From Tistlia sp040905785 (GTDB lineage Bacteria > Pseudomonadota > Alphaproteobacteria > Kiloniellales > DSM-21159), in assembly GCF_040905785.1 (NCBI RefSeq), contig NZ_JBBDQW010000006.1, positions 62,001 through 126,000 on the forward strand: DNA of 64,000 bases, given 5' to 3'. Positions 1-7,754 of this stretch are shown here, piece by piece; the first letter of the stretch is position 1; every line of letters begins with the position of its first letter. The translations under genes and the position numbers were made by a program. The notes under the pieces were generated by a model that was not told the DNA's origin, did no database searches, and saw nothing but the letters and a program-made list of their open reading frames with translations.

Positions 1-300
1 GCGGTCAGCCGCGCCCTGGCGGCGCTGCGCGCGACGCCGCTGTCCGGGCCGAGCGCCATCGTCTTCGATCCTGCGGATCCCGAGCGCGACCTGGTGCGCC
101 TGCGCCGCGCCCAGGACGACCACCGCCGGATCGCAGAGCTGATCGCCGCCGGCGCAGGGCGCCGCGCCGAGGCGATGATGACGGAGCACATCCTGTCCTC
201 GGCGGACCACAAGCGGCGCTACTTCGACGACCTCCAGGCCCGGCGCCTGGTCACGCTGACGCCGGGCATCGCCCTGATCGCCGAGCCCGCCGACGGCTGA
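1..300 (+). CDS. GntR/FadR-family transcriptional regulator, C-terminal part (5' truncated by window)
   Basis: An open frame runs from the first base to a TGA at 298-300, so only about the last 99 residues are present. They look like the end of an FCD ligand-binding domain: the stretch DDHRRIAELIAAG followed by AEAMMTEHI fits the last helices of FCD, where a late His helps bind a metal or carboxylate ligand. The N-terminal winged helix lies outside the window. FCD regulators usually control sugar-acid or amino acid catabolism and bind small carboxylates. The target cannot be read here, because the next gene starts 70 bases downstream and is not obviously catabolic. The family call is reasonable but rests on a short fragment. 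Confidence 0.6.
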   Translation, partial: AVSRALAALRATPLSGPSAIVFDPADPERDLVRLRRAQDDHRRIAELIAAGAGRRAEAMMTEHILSSADHKRRYFDDLQARRLVTLTPGIALIAEPADG

Positions 301-370
301 TCGCCGCGGGCTCGGAGCGCGGACGGGAGCCCTGGCGCTCGCCGCCGGGCGCCCCTATCGTGCCGCAATC

Positions 371-1294
371 ATGACCGGAAGCGCTCGCCTCGACCCGCCC
401 GCCCGCCCCGGCCCTGCCGAGGGCGCCTACGTCGACGTCAACGGCGTCAGCGTCGAGCCGGCCGCCGAGGGGGCTGAAACGCCGCCTCCCGGCGACAAGG
501 CGGTGCCGGCGCGCGACGACCGCAACTGGATGCTCTCGCCGGGCCGGCAGGCGGACCTCGAAGCCGCCGTCGTCGCCCGCCTGGCCCCGACCCTGGCCGC
601 CATCCTGGGCCGGCCGGAGGCCGAAACCGCGGGGCGCGCCGCCGAGGCGATCGCCGAGTTCTTTCCGCTCTATCGCGAGCGGCCGATCCGCAGCAACAAG
701 GGCGGCGGCCTGATCAACGACAGCCTCAGCCTCTACCTGGTCGCGCGCCTGTTGCAGCCCGAGACGATCGTCGAGAGCGGCACCTACCAAGGCCACTCGG
801 CCTGGCTGCTGCGCCGCGCCTGCCCGGCGGCGGCGATCGTCACCTTCGACGTCCGCCCCGAGCAGCTGCGGCACCGCGAGCCCGACGTCGACTACCGCGC
901 CGGCGACTGGAGCGCGGCCCCGCTGCCCGACTTCGATCCGGCGCGCACGCTGGTCTGGTTCGACGACCACGTCAGCCACGCCCGGCGGCTGGTCGAGGCC
1001 CGGAACGCGGGCTTCCGCCACGCGTTGTTCGACGATAACTTCGATGCCTATAGTCTTTATGCGACGGGCGGCGCGCCGGTGCCGACCCTGGCCATGACGA
1101 TCGATCGGGGCCTCGCGGACGGCGAGGAAATCGTCTGGATGCGGCACGGGAAGACCTATCGCTACCGCCTCGACGGCGCTGCCTGCCGGGCCGCCCGCGC
1201 GGCCATGGCCGACTACCGTCCCCTGCCCGACCTCTCGCCGATCACCCGCTACTCGCCCTCTTCCGGAATGACCTACGTGAGGATCGCGCCATGA
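371..1294 (+). CDS. Class I SAM-methyltransferase-like protein, function unknown
   Basis: This 307-residue protein has a Rossmann-like core with a motif-I type glycine loop, VESGTYQGHSAWLLRR (about residues 137-152), followed by an acidic strand end (TFDVRP) where the ribose of S-adenosylmethionine would bind. A later FDDNFDAYSLY segment resembles the acidic patch of macrocin-O-methyltransferase or cephalosporin-hydroxylase type enzymes. The first 60 residues are Pro/Ala rich and probably disordered. Its TGA overlaps the ATG of the binding-protein gene that follows, so the two are translated together. No specific substrate can be named. It could act on a sugar or small molecule, or be a catalytically silent member of the fold. 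Confidence 0.55.
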   Translation: MTGSARLDPPARPGPAEGAYVDVNGVSVEPAAEGAETPPPGDKAVPARDDRNWMLSPGRQADLEAAVVARLAPTLAAILGRPEAETAGRAAEAIAEFFPLYRERPIRSNKGGGLINDSLSLYLVARLLQPETIVESGTYQGHSAWLLRRACPAAAIVTFDVRPEQLRHREPDVDYRAGDWSAAPLPDFDPARTLVWFDDHVSHARRLVEARNAGFRHALFDDNFDAYSLYATGGAPVPTLAMTIDRGLADGEEIVWMRHGKTYRYRLDGAACRAARAAMADYRPLPDLSPITRYSPSSGMTYVRIAP

Positions 1295-3270
1295 CGCCTT
1301 CGCGCCTGACGCCTTCGAACGGGACCTGGCAGGCCCCCGGCCTTCTGGCCGCCGGCGCCCTGGCCCTTCTTCTGGTCACCGCGCCGCAGGCGCGGGCCGA
1401 GACGGAGGTCTACGAGCTGCCGGAGGTCGCGCTGCCGGGAAGCCTGGTCGAGCCCGACAGCCTCAAGGCCAAGGTCGAGGCCGGCGAGCTGCCGCCGGTC
1501 GCGGAGCGGCTGCCGGAGACGCCGCTGGTCGTCGAGGCGACGGAGGGGCGCAGCTACGGGCGCTACGGCGGCGACCTGCGCATGCTCGTCGGCCGGCCCA
1601 AGGACAGCCGCCTGCTCTCGGTCTACGGCTACGCCCGGCTGGTCGGCTTCGACCAGGACTTCGAGCTGAAGCCCGACATCCTGCGCCAGGTCGAGGTCGA
1701 GGACGGCCGGATCTTCACCCTGCACCTGCGTCCGGGCATGCGCTGGTCGGACGGCGAGCCCTTCACCGCCGAGGACTTCCGCTACTGGTGGGAGGACGTC
1801 GCCAACAACGAGTCGCTGTCGCCCACCGGCGTGCCGCGCGCCATGATGGTCGACGAGAAGCCGGCGACCTTCGAGGTCATCGACGAGCACACCCTGCGCT
1901 ACAGCTGGGAAGCGCCCAATCCCTTCTTCCTGCCGGCCCTGGCCCAGGCGGCGCCGCTCTTCATCTTCCGCCCGGCCCACTACCTGAAGCAGTTCCACGA
2001 GCGCTACGGCGAGGCCGACTTCATCGCCCACCAGGCCGACAAGTACGCGGTGCGCGGCTGGGCACCGCTGCACAACCGGCTCGACGACCTCTACCGCTTC
2101 AACAATCCCGACCTGCCGGTGCTCCAGCCTTGGCACCTGACCCAGGAGGACATGGGCCAGGAGCGCATCGTCGCCGTGCGCAACCCCTATTTCCACCGGG
2201 TCGACGCCGAGGGGCGCCAGCTGCCCTACATCGACAGCTTCACCCTGGTGGTGACCTCGGCCTCGCTGATCCCGGCCAAGACCGCCTCCGGCGAGACCGA
2301 CCTGCAGTCGCGCGGCGTCAACTTCAGCGATTACACCTTCATCAAGGGCAACGAGCAGAAGGCCGGCTACAGCCTGCGGCTGTGGGATACGGTGCGCGCC
2401 TCGGAGATGGCGATCTACCCGAACCTCAACGCCAACGACCCGGTCTGGCGGGAGCTCAACCGCGACGTCCGCTTCCGCCGGGCGCTGTCGCTGGCGACGC
2501 CGCGCGAGGAGCTCAACCAGGTCGTCTACTTCGGGCTCGGCTCTCCCGGCAACCAGTCGGTCCTGCCGGGCTCGCGGCTCTACAAGGAGGAGTACCGCCA
2601 GGCCTGGGCGCACTACGATCCGGAGCAGGCCAAGGCCCTGCTCGACGAGATCGGCCTGAGCGAGCGCGGCAGCCAGGGCATCCGCCGGCTGCCCGACGGC
2701 CGGCCGCTCGAGATCGTGGTCGAGACGGCGGGCGAGAACCCGCAGGAGTCGGACGTGCTGCAGCTCGTCGCCGACGGGTGGCGGGACGTCGGCGTCAAGC
2801 TGTTCATCAAGCCGACCTCGCGCGAGGTGCTGCGCAATCGCATCTTCGCCGGCGATACCGTGATGGCGCTCTGGTACGGCCTGGAGAACGGCATCCCCTC
2901 CTCGGACTTGCCGCCGAGCGAGTTCGTGCCGATCCAGCAGCATTCCTTCCAGTGGCCGAAGTGGGGCCAGCACTACGAGACCAAGGGCCGCTCCGGCGCG
3001 GCCGTCGACGTCGAGGCCGCCGAGCGCCTGATGGCGCTCTACGACGACTGGCTGCGCGCCGAGACGCGCGAGGAGCGCCGCGCCGCCTGGCAGGAGATTC
3101 TGGAGATCAACGCCGAGCAGGTCTTCACCCTCGGCCTGGTCGCCAAGGTGCCGCAGCCCATCGTCGTCTCCAACCGCCTGAAGAACGTGCCGGAGAAGGC
3201 GATCTACAACTGGGATCCCGGCGCGCAGTTCGGCGTCTACCGCCCCGACAGCTTCTACTTCGAGAAATAG
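1291..3270 (+). CDS. ABC transporter substrate-binding protein, peptide/opine type (SBP_bac_5)
   Basis: At 659 residues it matches the long family-5 periplasmic binding proteins. The N-terminus carries a Sec signal peptide (hydrophobic LLAAGALALLLVTAP, then a cleavage-like QARA-E). Typical family features follow: the LRPGMRWSDGEPFTAEDFRYWWED segment near residues 147-170, which is the usual FTAEDV-like signature, and the VRNPYFHRVD block. These proteins bind oligopeptides, opines or other large polar ligands in the periplasm. The permeases and ATPases that should partner it are absent, so it is an orphan binding protein here. Its start overlaps the upstream stop (ATGA), and a methyltransferase follows after 7 bases, so the three genes form one transcription unit. 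Confidence 0.85.
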   Translation: MTPSRLTPSNGTWQAPGLLAAGALALLLVTAPQARAETEVYELPEVALPGSLVEPDSLKAKVEAGELPPVAERLPETPLVVEATEGRSYGRYGGDLRMLVGRPKDSRLLSVYGYARLVGFDQDFELKPDILRQVEVEDGRIFTLHLRPGMRWSDGEPFTAEDFRYWWEDVANNESLSPTGVPRAMMVDEKPATFEVIDEHTLRYSWEAPNPFFLPALAQAAPLFIFRPAHYLKQFHERYGEADFIAHQADKYAVRGWAPLHNRLDDLYRFNNPDLPVLQPWHLTQEDMGQERIVAVRNPYFHRVDAEGRQLPYIDSFTLVVTSASLIPAKTASGETDLQSRGVNFSDYTFIKGNEQKAGYSLRLWDTVRASEMAIYPNLNANDPVWRELNRDVRFRRALSLATPREELNQVVYFGLGSPGNQSVLPGSRLYKEEYRQAWAHYDPEQAKALLDEIGLSERGSQGIRRLPDGRPLEIVVETAGENPQESDVLQLVADGWRDVGVKLFIKPTSREVLRNRIFAGDTVMALWYGLENGIPSSDLPPSEFVPIQQHSFQWPKWGQHYETKGRSGAAVDVEAAERLMALYDDWLRAETREERRAAWQEILEINAEQVFTLGLVAKVPQPIVVSNRLKNVPEKAIYNWDPGAQFGVYRPDSFYFEK

Positions 3271-3277
3271 GCGACCC

Positions 3278-3928
3278 TTGTCCGACTTCGCCTGCCCGGT
3301 GTGCGGCGTCACCGGACCCTTTCGCGACCATCCGCGCTCCGGACGCCGCAACGCCAGCTGCGGGCACTGCGGCGCGCGCGAGCGGCACCGCCTGCTGGCG
3401 CTCTACCTGAAAGGCCACCCGGACCGCAGGCCGCCGCTCGCCGGGCGCCGGCTGCTCCACGTCTCCCCGGAGGCCATCCTGGAGCCCCTGCTTGCCGACC
3501 TCGCCGAGTACGTGACCGGCGACCTGACCGACCCCGAGGTCGACCTCGCGCTCGACCTGACGGCGACCGGCCTGCCCGCCGGCAGCTTCGGCGCGGTCAT
3601 GGCCAACCACGTGCTCGAGCACATCCCGGACGACCGGGCTGCCTTCGCCGAGATGTTCCGGATCCTGGCGCCGGGCGGCCTGGCGGTGATCACGGTGCCG
3701 GTCGTCGAGGGCTGGGAGCGGACCTACGAGGACCCGGCGATCGACACGCCGGCGCTGCGCGAGCTCCACTTCGGCCGCCACGACCACGTGCGCTACTATG
3801 GCCGCGACCTGCGCCAGCGCATCGCCGCGGCCGGCTTCGACCTCGAGGTCTGGCAGCCCTCGCCCGCCGACTGCCTCGCCTACGCCCTGCATCGCGGCGC
3901 CAGCGTCTTCGTCGGCCACCGGCCCTGA
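3278..3928 (+). CDS. SAM-dependent methyltransferase with N-terminal zinc-ribbon-like motif
   Basis: A 216-residue protein starting at a TTG seven bases after the upstream stop. Residues 6-30 hold CPVC and CGHC pairs that look like a small zinc ribbon. The rest is a Methyltransf_11-like domain: a partial motif I (LLHVSPE), the post-motif aspartates (DLTDPEVDLALDLT), and a strong motif IV/V region, MANHVLEHIPDD, followed by FRILAPGGLAVITVP. That last block is the classic signature of small-molecule or glycan methyltransferases. The neighbouring transport genes give no clear substrate. Proteins with this Cys-rich start plus methyltransferase layout occur in polysaccharide clusters, but that link is only suggestive here. 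Confidence 0.75.
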   Translation: MSDFACPVCGVTGPFRDHPRSGRRNASCGHCGARERHRLLALYLKGHPDRRPPLAGRRLLHVSPEAILEPLLADLAEYVTGDLTDPEVDLALDLTATGLPAGSFGAVMANHVLEHIPDDRAAFAEMFRILAPGGLAVITVPVVEGWERTYEDPAIDTPALRELHFGRHDHVRYYGRDLRQRIAAAGFDLEVWQPSPADCLAYALHRGASVFVGHRP

Positions 3929-4083
3929 GCGCCAGGCGCCCGCGACCGCTCGCCGCCCGCGACCGCCCGCGTTGCGCTGACCGCCGCCTTGGCTTAGCCT
4001 CGTTTGCGCAAAAGGCAGCGGCGCCAAGCCGCGCGGCAGGCGATTCCGCCGGAACGCCCGAAGCAGACAGGGAGAGGCACAGC

Positions 4084-4932
4084 ATGAACCGCAAGACACT
4101 TCTCACCGCCATCACGCTTGCCGCTGGGTTCGGCGTCGCCCAGGGCGCGCTGGTCGGCGCCGTCGAGGCCGGCGAGGTGCTCGACCGGGTGATGGAGAGC
4201 AAGACCCTCAAGGTGGCGACCGATCCCGCCTACCCGCCGCAGTCCTCGCAGAAGCCGGACGGCAGCTTCGAGGGCTTCGACATCGACGTCGCGACCGCCA
4301 TCGCCGAGCGACTGGGCGCCGAGGTCGAGTTCGTGACGCCGGCGTGGGACGTCATCACCGCCGGCCACTGGGGCAGCCGCTGGGACGTCTCCGTGGGCTC
4401 GATGACGCCGACGGAGCAGCGCGCCGAGGTGCTCGACTTCCCGGCGATCTACTATTACACGCCGGCGAGCTTCTTCGTGCACCAGGACGCGAGCTACGGC
4501 TCGGTCGAGGAGCTCTCGGGCAAGACGGTCGGCGTCTGCGCCGCCTGCACCTACGAGGACTACCTGCGCGGCAACCTGACGATCGACGCCGAGGGCGTGC
4601 CGCCCTTCGAGTTCCTGGTCGAGCCGGGCGAGATCCGCACCTACGACACCGACCTCAACGTCATGGACGACCTGCGCCTCGGCGACGGCGTGCGCCTCGA
4701 CGCCGGCCTCTCGGCGCTGCCGACGGTGCAGGGCGCCATCGATTCGGGCTATCCGCTGAAGGTGCTCGGCGAGCCGGTGTTCTACGAGCCGCTGGCGGTG
4801 GCGACCGACAAGGGCGACCCGGAGTTCGACGCCAAGATCCAGGAGGTCATCGCCTCGCTGCACGAGGACGGCACGCTCGGCGAGCTGTCGGAGAAGTGGT
4901 ACGGCGTCGATCTGACCTCCGCGGACAAGTAG
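4084..4932 (+). CDS. Amino acid ABC transporter substrate-binding protein (SBP_bac_3)
   Basis: The chosen ATG at 4084 gives 282 residues with a signal peptide (MNRKTLLTAITLAAGFGVAQ). The mature part begins with the family-3 signature: TLKVATDPAYPP, then SFEGFDIDVATAIAERLGA, and later WDVSVGSMTPTEQRAEVLDF. These proteins deliver polar amino acids or opines to HisM/HisQ-type permeases, and the permease gene follows 25 bases downstream. An unusual CxxC (VCAACTYEDY) sits where most relatives carry a small-residue loop; in the oxidising periplasm it could form a disulphide. An upstream in-frame extension exists but contains no signal peptide, which supports the internal start. Confidence 0.88.
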   Translation: MNRKTLLTAITLAAGFGVAQGALVGAVEAGEVLDRVMESKTLKVATDPAYPPQSSQKPDGSFEGFDIDVATAIAERLGAEVEFVTPAWDVITAGHWGSRWDVSVGSMTPTEQRAEVLDFPAIYYYTPASFFVHQDASYGSVEELSGKTVGVCAACTYEDYLRGNLTIDAEGVPPFEFLVEPGEIRTYDTDLNVMDDLRLGDGVRLDAGLSALPTVQGAIDSGYPLKVLGEPVFYEPLAVATDKGDPEFDAKIQEVIASLHEDGTLGELSEKWYGVDLTSADK

Positions 4933-4957
4933 CGGGGAACCGGGCGGCGGCCGGCGC

Positions 4958-5941
4958 GTGCTGGACCTGCTCTTCGAAGGATGGGAACGGCCGGGGATTC
5001 GCCGGCCGTTCCTTTTTCTGCTGTTCTTCGGGCTGCTGTTCTGGCTCGACCTCTCGGCCTGGACGACCGGCGAGGGCCCCTTCGCCCTCTTCGGCGTCGT
5101 CCCGGAGGAGGGCCTCGGCGAGGCCTCGGCCCTGGCCGCACGCGCACTGCCCGCGGCGCTCATCGCCGGCTTCCTGATCCTCGACTTCTGGCTGCTGTCC
5201 TTCCTGCCGCTGCTCTGGCAGATCGGCCTGGTCTGGGGCCAGCTGCTGGCGACCTTCGTGCTCTTCGTCTACGCCTTCGACCTCGACATCCCCTACATCG
5301 TCGAGCGCCTGCCGATCATGATCGGCACCGGTGCTGTGCTGACCATCGGCGTGTCGGCGGCCTCGATCTTCTTCGCCTGCTTCATCGCCCTGGCCGGGGC
5401 CCTGGCGCGCCTCTCGAACAGCGGGCCGGCCTACGCCATCGCGACCTTCTACATCTCCTTCTTCCGCGGCACGCCGCTGCTCCTGCAGATCTTCCTGATC
5501 TATCTCGGCCTGCCGCAGTTCGGCGTCCACCTCGAGGCCGTGCCGGCCGGCATCCTGGCGCTCTCGCTCTGCTACGGCGCCTACCTCGCCGAGATCTTCC
5601 GCGCCGGCATACAGGGCGTGCCCTACGGCCAGGGCGAGGCCGCGACCTCGCTCGGCCTGAGCCGCAGCCTGACCCTGCGCAAGATCGTGCTGCCCCAGGC
5701 GATGAAGCTGATCGTGCCGCCGACCGGCAACCAGTTCATCGCCATGCTCAAGGATTCCTCCCTGGTCTCGGTGATGGGCGTGCTGGAGCTGATGTACCTG
5801 GCGCGCACCCAGGGCCGCGCCGGCTTTCGCTACTTCGAGATGCTGATCACCGCGGCGGTGATCTACTGGGTCATCTCCTTCTGCTTCGAGCTGGTCCAGG
5901 CGCGCATCGAGCGGCACTACGGCAAGGCCGACAAGCGCTGA
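4958..5941 (+). CDS. Amino acid ABC transporter permease (HisM/GlnP family)
   Basis: A 327-residue integral membrane protein with a GTG start. The C-terminal two thirds is a BPD_transp_1 domain with the polar amino acid hallmarks: FFRGTPLLLQIF, and the EAA loop EAATSLGLSRS followed by LPQAMKLIVPP and LKDSSLVSVMGV, which contacts the ATPase. Family members are usually 220-250 residues. This one has about 100 extra N-terminal residues with two or three more membrane segments. No matching ATPase gene lies nearby, so the importer must borrow or share one encoded elsewhere. It follows its binding protein closely and is clearly co-transcribed with it. Confidence 0.88.
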   Translation: MLDLLFEGWERPGIRRPFLFLLFFGLLFWLDLSAWTTGEGPFALFGVVPEEGLGEASALAARALPAALIAGFLILDFWLLSFLPLLWQIGLVWGQLLATFVLFVYAFDLDIPYIVERLPIMIGTGAVLTIGVSAASIFFACFIALAGALARLSNSGPAYAIATFYISFFRGTPLLLQIFLIYLGLPQFGVHLEAVPAGILALSLCYGAYLAEIFRAGIQGVPYGQGEAATSLGLSRSLTLRKIVLPQAMKLIVPPTGNQFIAMLKDSSLVSVMGVLELMYLARTQGRAGFRYFEMLITAAVIYWVISFCFELVQARIERHYGKADKR

Positions 5942-5980
5942 GGGCGGCGGGGCCGATGCCGGGGCCGGGGCCGGTGCCTT

Positions 5981-6152
5981 CACCCTTCGACAGGCTCAGG
6001 GTGAAGCAGACTGTGGTGCGGGTGTCGGCTTCGCCCTGAGCCGGTCCAAGCGCTCCCACGTCCCTCGATAGGCTCGGAACGATGCGGACGGTCGGCGCAA
6101 CGCCCCGCCGACCCGCACCGCCTTCTGCTTCGTCCTGAGCCTGTCGAAGGGC
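5981..6152. repeat. Cluster of four REP-like palindromic repeats in alternating orientation
   Basis: Four related 26-30 base units lie between convergent genes at 5981-6009, 6028-6053, 6059-6090 and 6125-6152. The core CTTCGACAGGCTCAGGGT appears in the first and third. Its reverse complement (CCTGAGCCTGTCGAAGG, or a worn version) appears in the second and fourth. The outer pair are nearly perfect inverted copies, with about three mismatches. Such units are common intergenic REP-like elements in alphaproteobacteria. Here they may also form the transcript end between the permease gene and the MBL gene. Confidence 0.7.
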
Positions 6153-6168
6153 GTGGCAGCGCCCCGCC

Positions 6169-6954
6169 CTACTCCGGCAGCTCCAGCACCAGGCCGTCCC
6201 AGGCCGGCTCGACGCCCTCGGGGCAGAGCGCCAGGACCCGGCGGTAGTCCATGGTGTGGTTGAGGTGGGTCAGGTAGGCGCGCTTCGGCCCGACCCGCCG
6301 GATCCACTCCATAGTCTGCTCGAACCAGGAATGGGTCGGGTGCGGCTTCATCGCCAGGCAGTCCACGATCCAGGTCTCGACGCCCTCGAGCGCGGCGAAG
6401 GCGGCCTCGTCCAGCTTCCAGGCGTCGGTCGAGTAGGCGAAAGAGCCGAAGCGGAAGCCGGCGCTCTCGACGCCGCGGTGGTCCTGGCAGAAGGCCCGCA
6501 CCGGCACGCCCTCGGCCTCGAAGGCGCCGTACTCGAAGGTGCGCTCCTCGAGGATCGTCGGGTACTGCTGGTGGCGCGGGGCGGCGTGCCGGAACATGTA
6601 GTCGAAGCGCCCGGTCAGCATCCGCCGCGTCTCGGCCGACATGTAGGCGGGGATCTGGCCGCCCTTGGCGTAGGCCATGGCGCGCAGGTCGTCGAGGCCG
6701 TGGCAGTGGTCGGCGTGCCAGTGGGTCAGCAGCACGGCGTCGATCGGCGGCACCGCGAAGGTCAGCAGCTGCTCGCGCACGTCCGGTCCGGCGTCGACCA
6801 GCAGCACCTTGCCGCGGGTCTCGACCACGATCGAGACCCGGCGCCGGCGGTTGCGCGGCTCGGCCGGGTTGCAGTCGATCCAGGCGCCGCCGGGCGAGCC
6901 GTCGGGCAGCGGCACGCCGCCCGAGCCGCCGCAGCCGAGCACCGTGACCTTCAT
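6169..6954 (-). CDS. MBL-fold metallohydrolase (PhnP-like)
   Basis: A 261-residue metallo-beta-lactamase-fold hydrolase. The N-terminus has the GCGGSGGVP loop seen in PhnP/RNase Z-like relatives, and the zinc motif THWHADHCHG gives HxHxDH at residues 78-83. Further ligands are plausible at DHRG (near 157), IVDCLAM and the late LTHLNHTMD. The family contains cyclic phosphodiesterases and other phosphodiester hydrolases, so the exact substrate cannot be set from sequence. Its ATG overlaps the stop of tatD, and the tatD-MBL pair at the end of a metG operon is a conserved alphaproteobacterial arrangement. That points to a housekeeping role, possibly in nucleotide clean-up. Confidence 0.85.
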   Translation of the reverse strand: MKVTVLGCGGSGGVPLPDGSPGGAWIDCNPAEPRNRRRRVSIVVETRGKVLLVDAGPDVREQLLTFAVPPIDAVLLTHWHADHCHGLDDLRAMAYAKGGQIPAYMSAETRRMLTGRFDYMFRHAAPRHQQYPTILEERTFEYGAFEAEGVPVRAFCQDHRGVESAGFRFGSFAYSTDAWKLDEAAFAALEGVETWIVDCLAMKPHPTHSWFEQTMEWIRRVGPKRAYLTHLNHTMDYRRVLALCPEGVEPAWDGLVLELPE

Positions 6955-7754
6955 CGGGCGGCGGCGCCCGGCGCCACGGCCTTGGCGAAGAGCCGGAAGA
7001 AGTTCGCCGTGGTCGCCGCGGCCAGCGCCTCGAGCGTGACCTCCTTGAGCTCGGCGAGGCGCGCGGCCGTGTGCGGCACGTAGGCCGGCTCGTTGGTCCG
7101 GCCGCGGTAGGGCACCGGCGCCAGGTAGGGCGCGTCGGTCTCGACCAGCAGGCGGTCGAGCGGGACACGCCGCACGGTCTCGCGCAGGGCGTCAGCCGTC
7201 TTGAAGGTGACGATGCCGGCCAGCGAGATCGAGAAGCCGATCTCCAGCGCCGCCTCGGCCAGGGCCGGTCCGGCGGTGAAGCAGTGGATGACGCCGGGGA
7301 AGGCGCCGGCCGCGTACTCCTCGCGCAGCACCCGCACGGTCTCGTCGTCGGCGTCCCGGGCGTGGACGATCAGCGGCAGCCCGGTCTCGCGCGCCGCCGC
7401 GATGTGGCTGCGGAAGGAGGCTTCCTGCGCCCTGCGCGGCGAGTGCTCGTAGTAGAAGTCGAGGCCGGTCTCGCCGATGCCGACGACCTCGGGCTCGGCG
7501 GCCAGCGCGATCAGCCGGTCGGGCGTCTCCTGGCCTTCCTTTTCGGCCTCGTGGGGATGCACGCCGACCGAGCACCAGACCTCGGGGTAGCGGCGGGCGA
7601 TGGCGTGGACGCCCTCCCAGGTCGAGAGTTTGGTCGAGATGGTCAGCAGCGTGCCGACCCCGGCGTTGCGCGCCCGCGCGATCACGCCGTCGAGGTCGCC
7701 CGCCTCCTCCAGGTAGTCCAGGTGGCAGTGAGAGTCGACAAGGAGGGCGGTCAC
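6951..7754 (-). CDS. tatD: TatD-family metal-dependent hydrolase (DNase)
   Basis: 267 residues, a standard length. The metal-binding motifs of the TIM-barrel TatD family are all visible: SHCHLD (H9 and H11), GIGETGLDFYYEH (Glu ligand), PLIVHARDADDE (His), VIHCFTAG (His) and LLVETDAPYLAP (Asp). Family members are Mg-dependent 3'-5' exodeoxyribonucleases linked to DNA repair; some act on D-amino-acyl ends. It is coupled at both ends by four-base overlaps, to metG upstream and to the MBL hydrolase downstream, so all three come from one mRNA. Confidence 0.9.
   Translation of the reverse strand: MTALLVDSHCHLDYLEEAGDLDGVIARARNAGVGTLLTISTKLSTWEGVHAIARRYPEVWCSVGVHPHEAEKEGQETPDRLIALAAEPEVVGIGETGLDFYYEHSPRRAQEASFRSHIAAARETGLPLIVHARDADDETVRVLREEYAAGAFPGVIHCFTAGPALAEAALEIGFSISLAGIVTFKTADALRETVRRVPLDRLLVETDAPYLAPVPYRGRTNEPAYVPHTAARLAELKEVTLEALAAATTANFFRLFAKAVAPGAAAR

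Noticed and set aside
1273..3351. 692-codon minus-strand frame over the peptide-binding protein gene
   Set aside because: The plus strand encodes a full family-5 binding protein; the minus frame is a compositional artefact.
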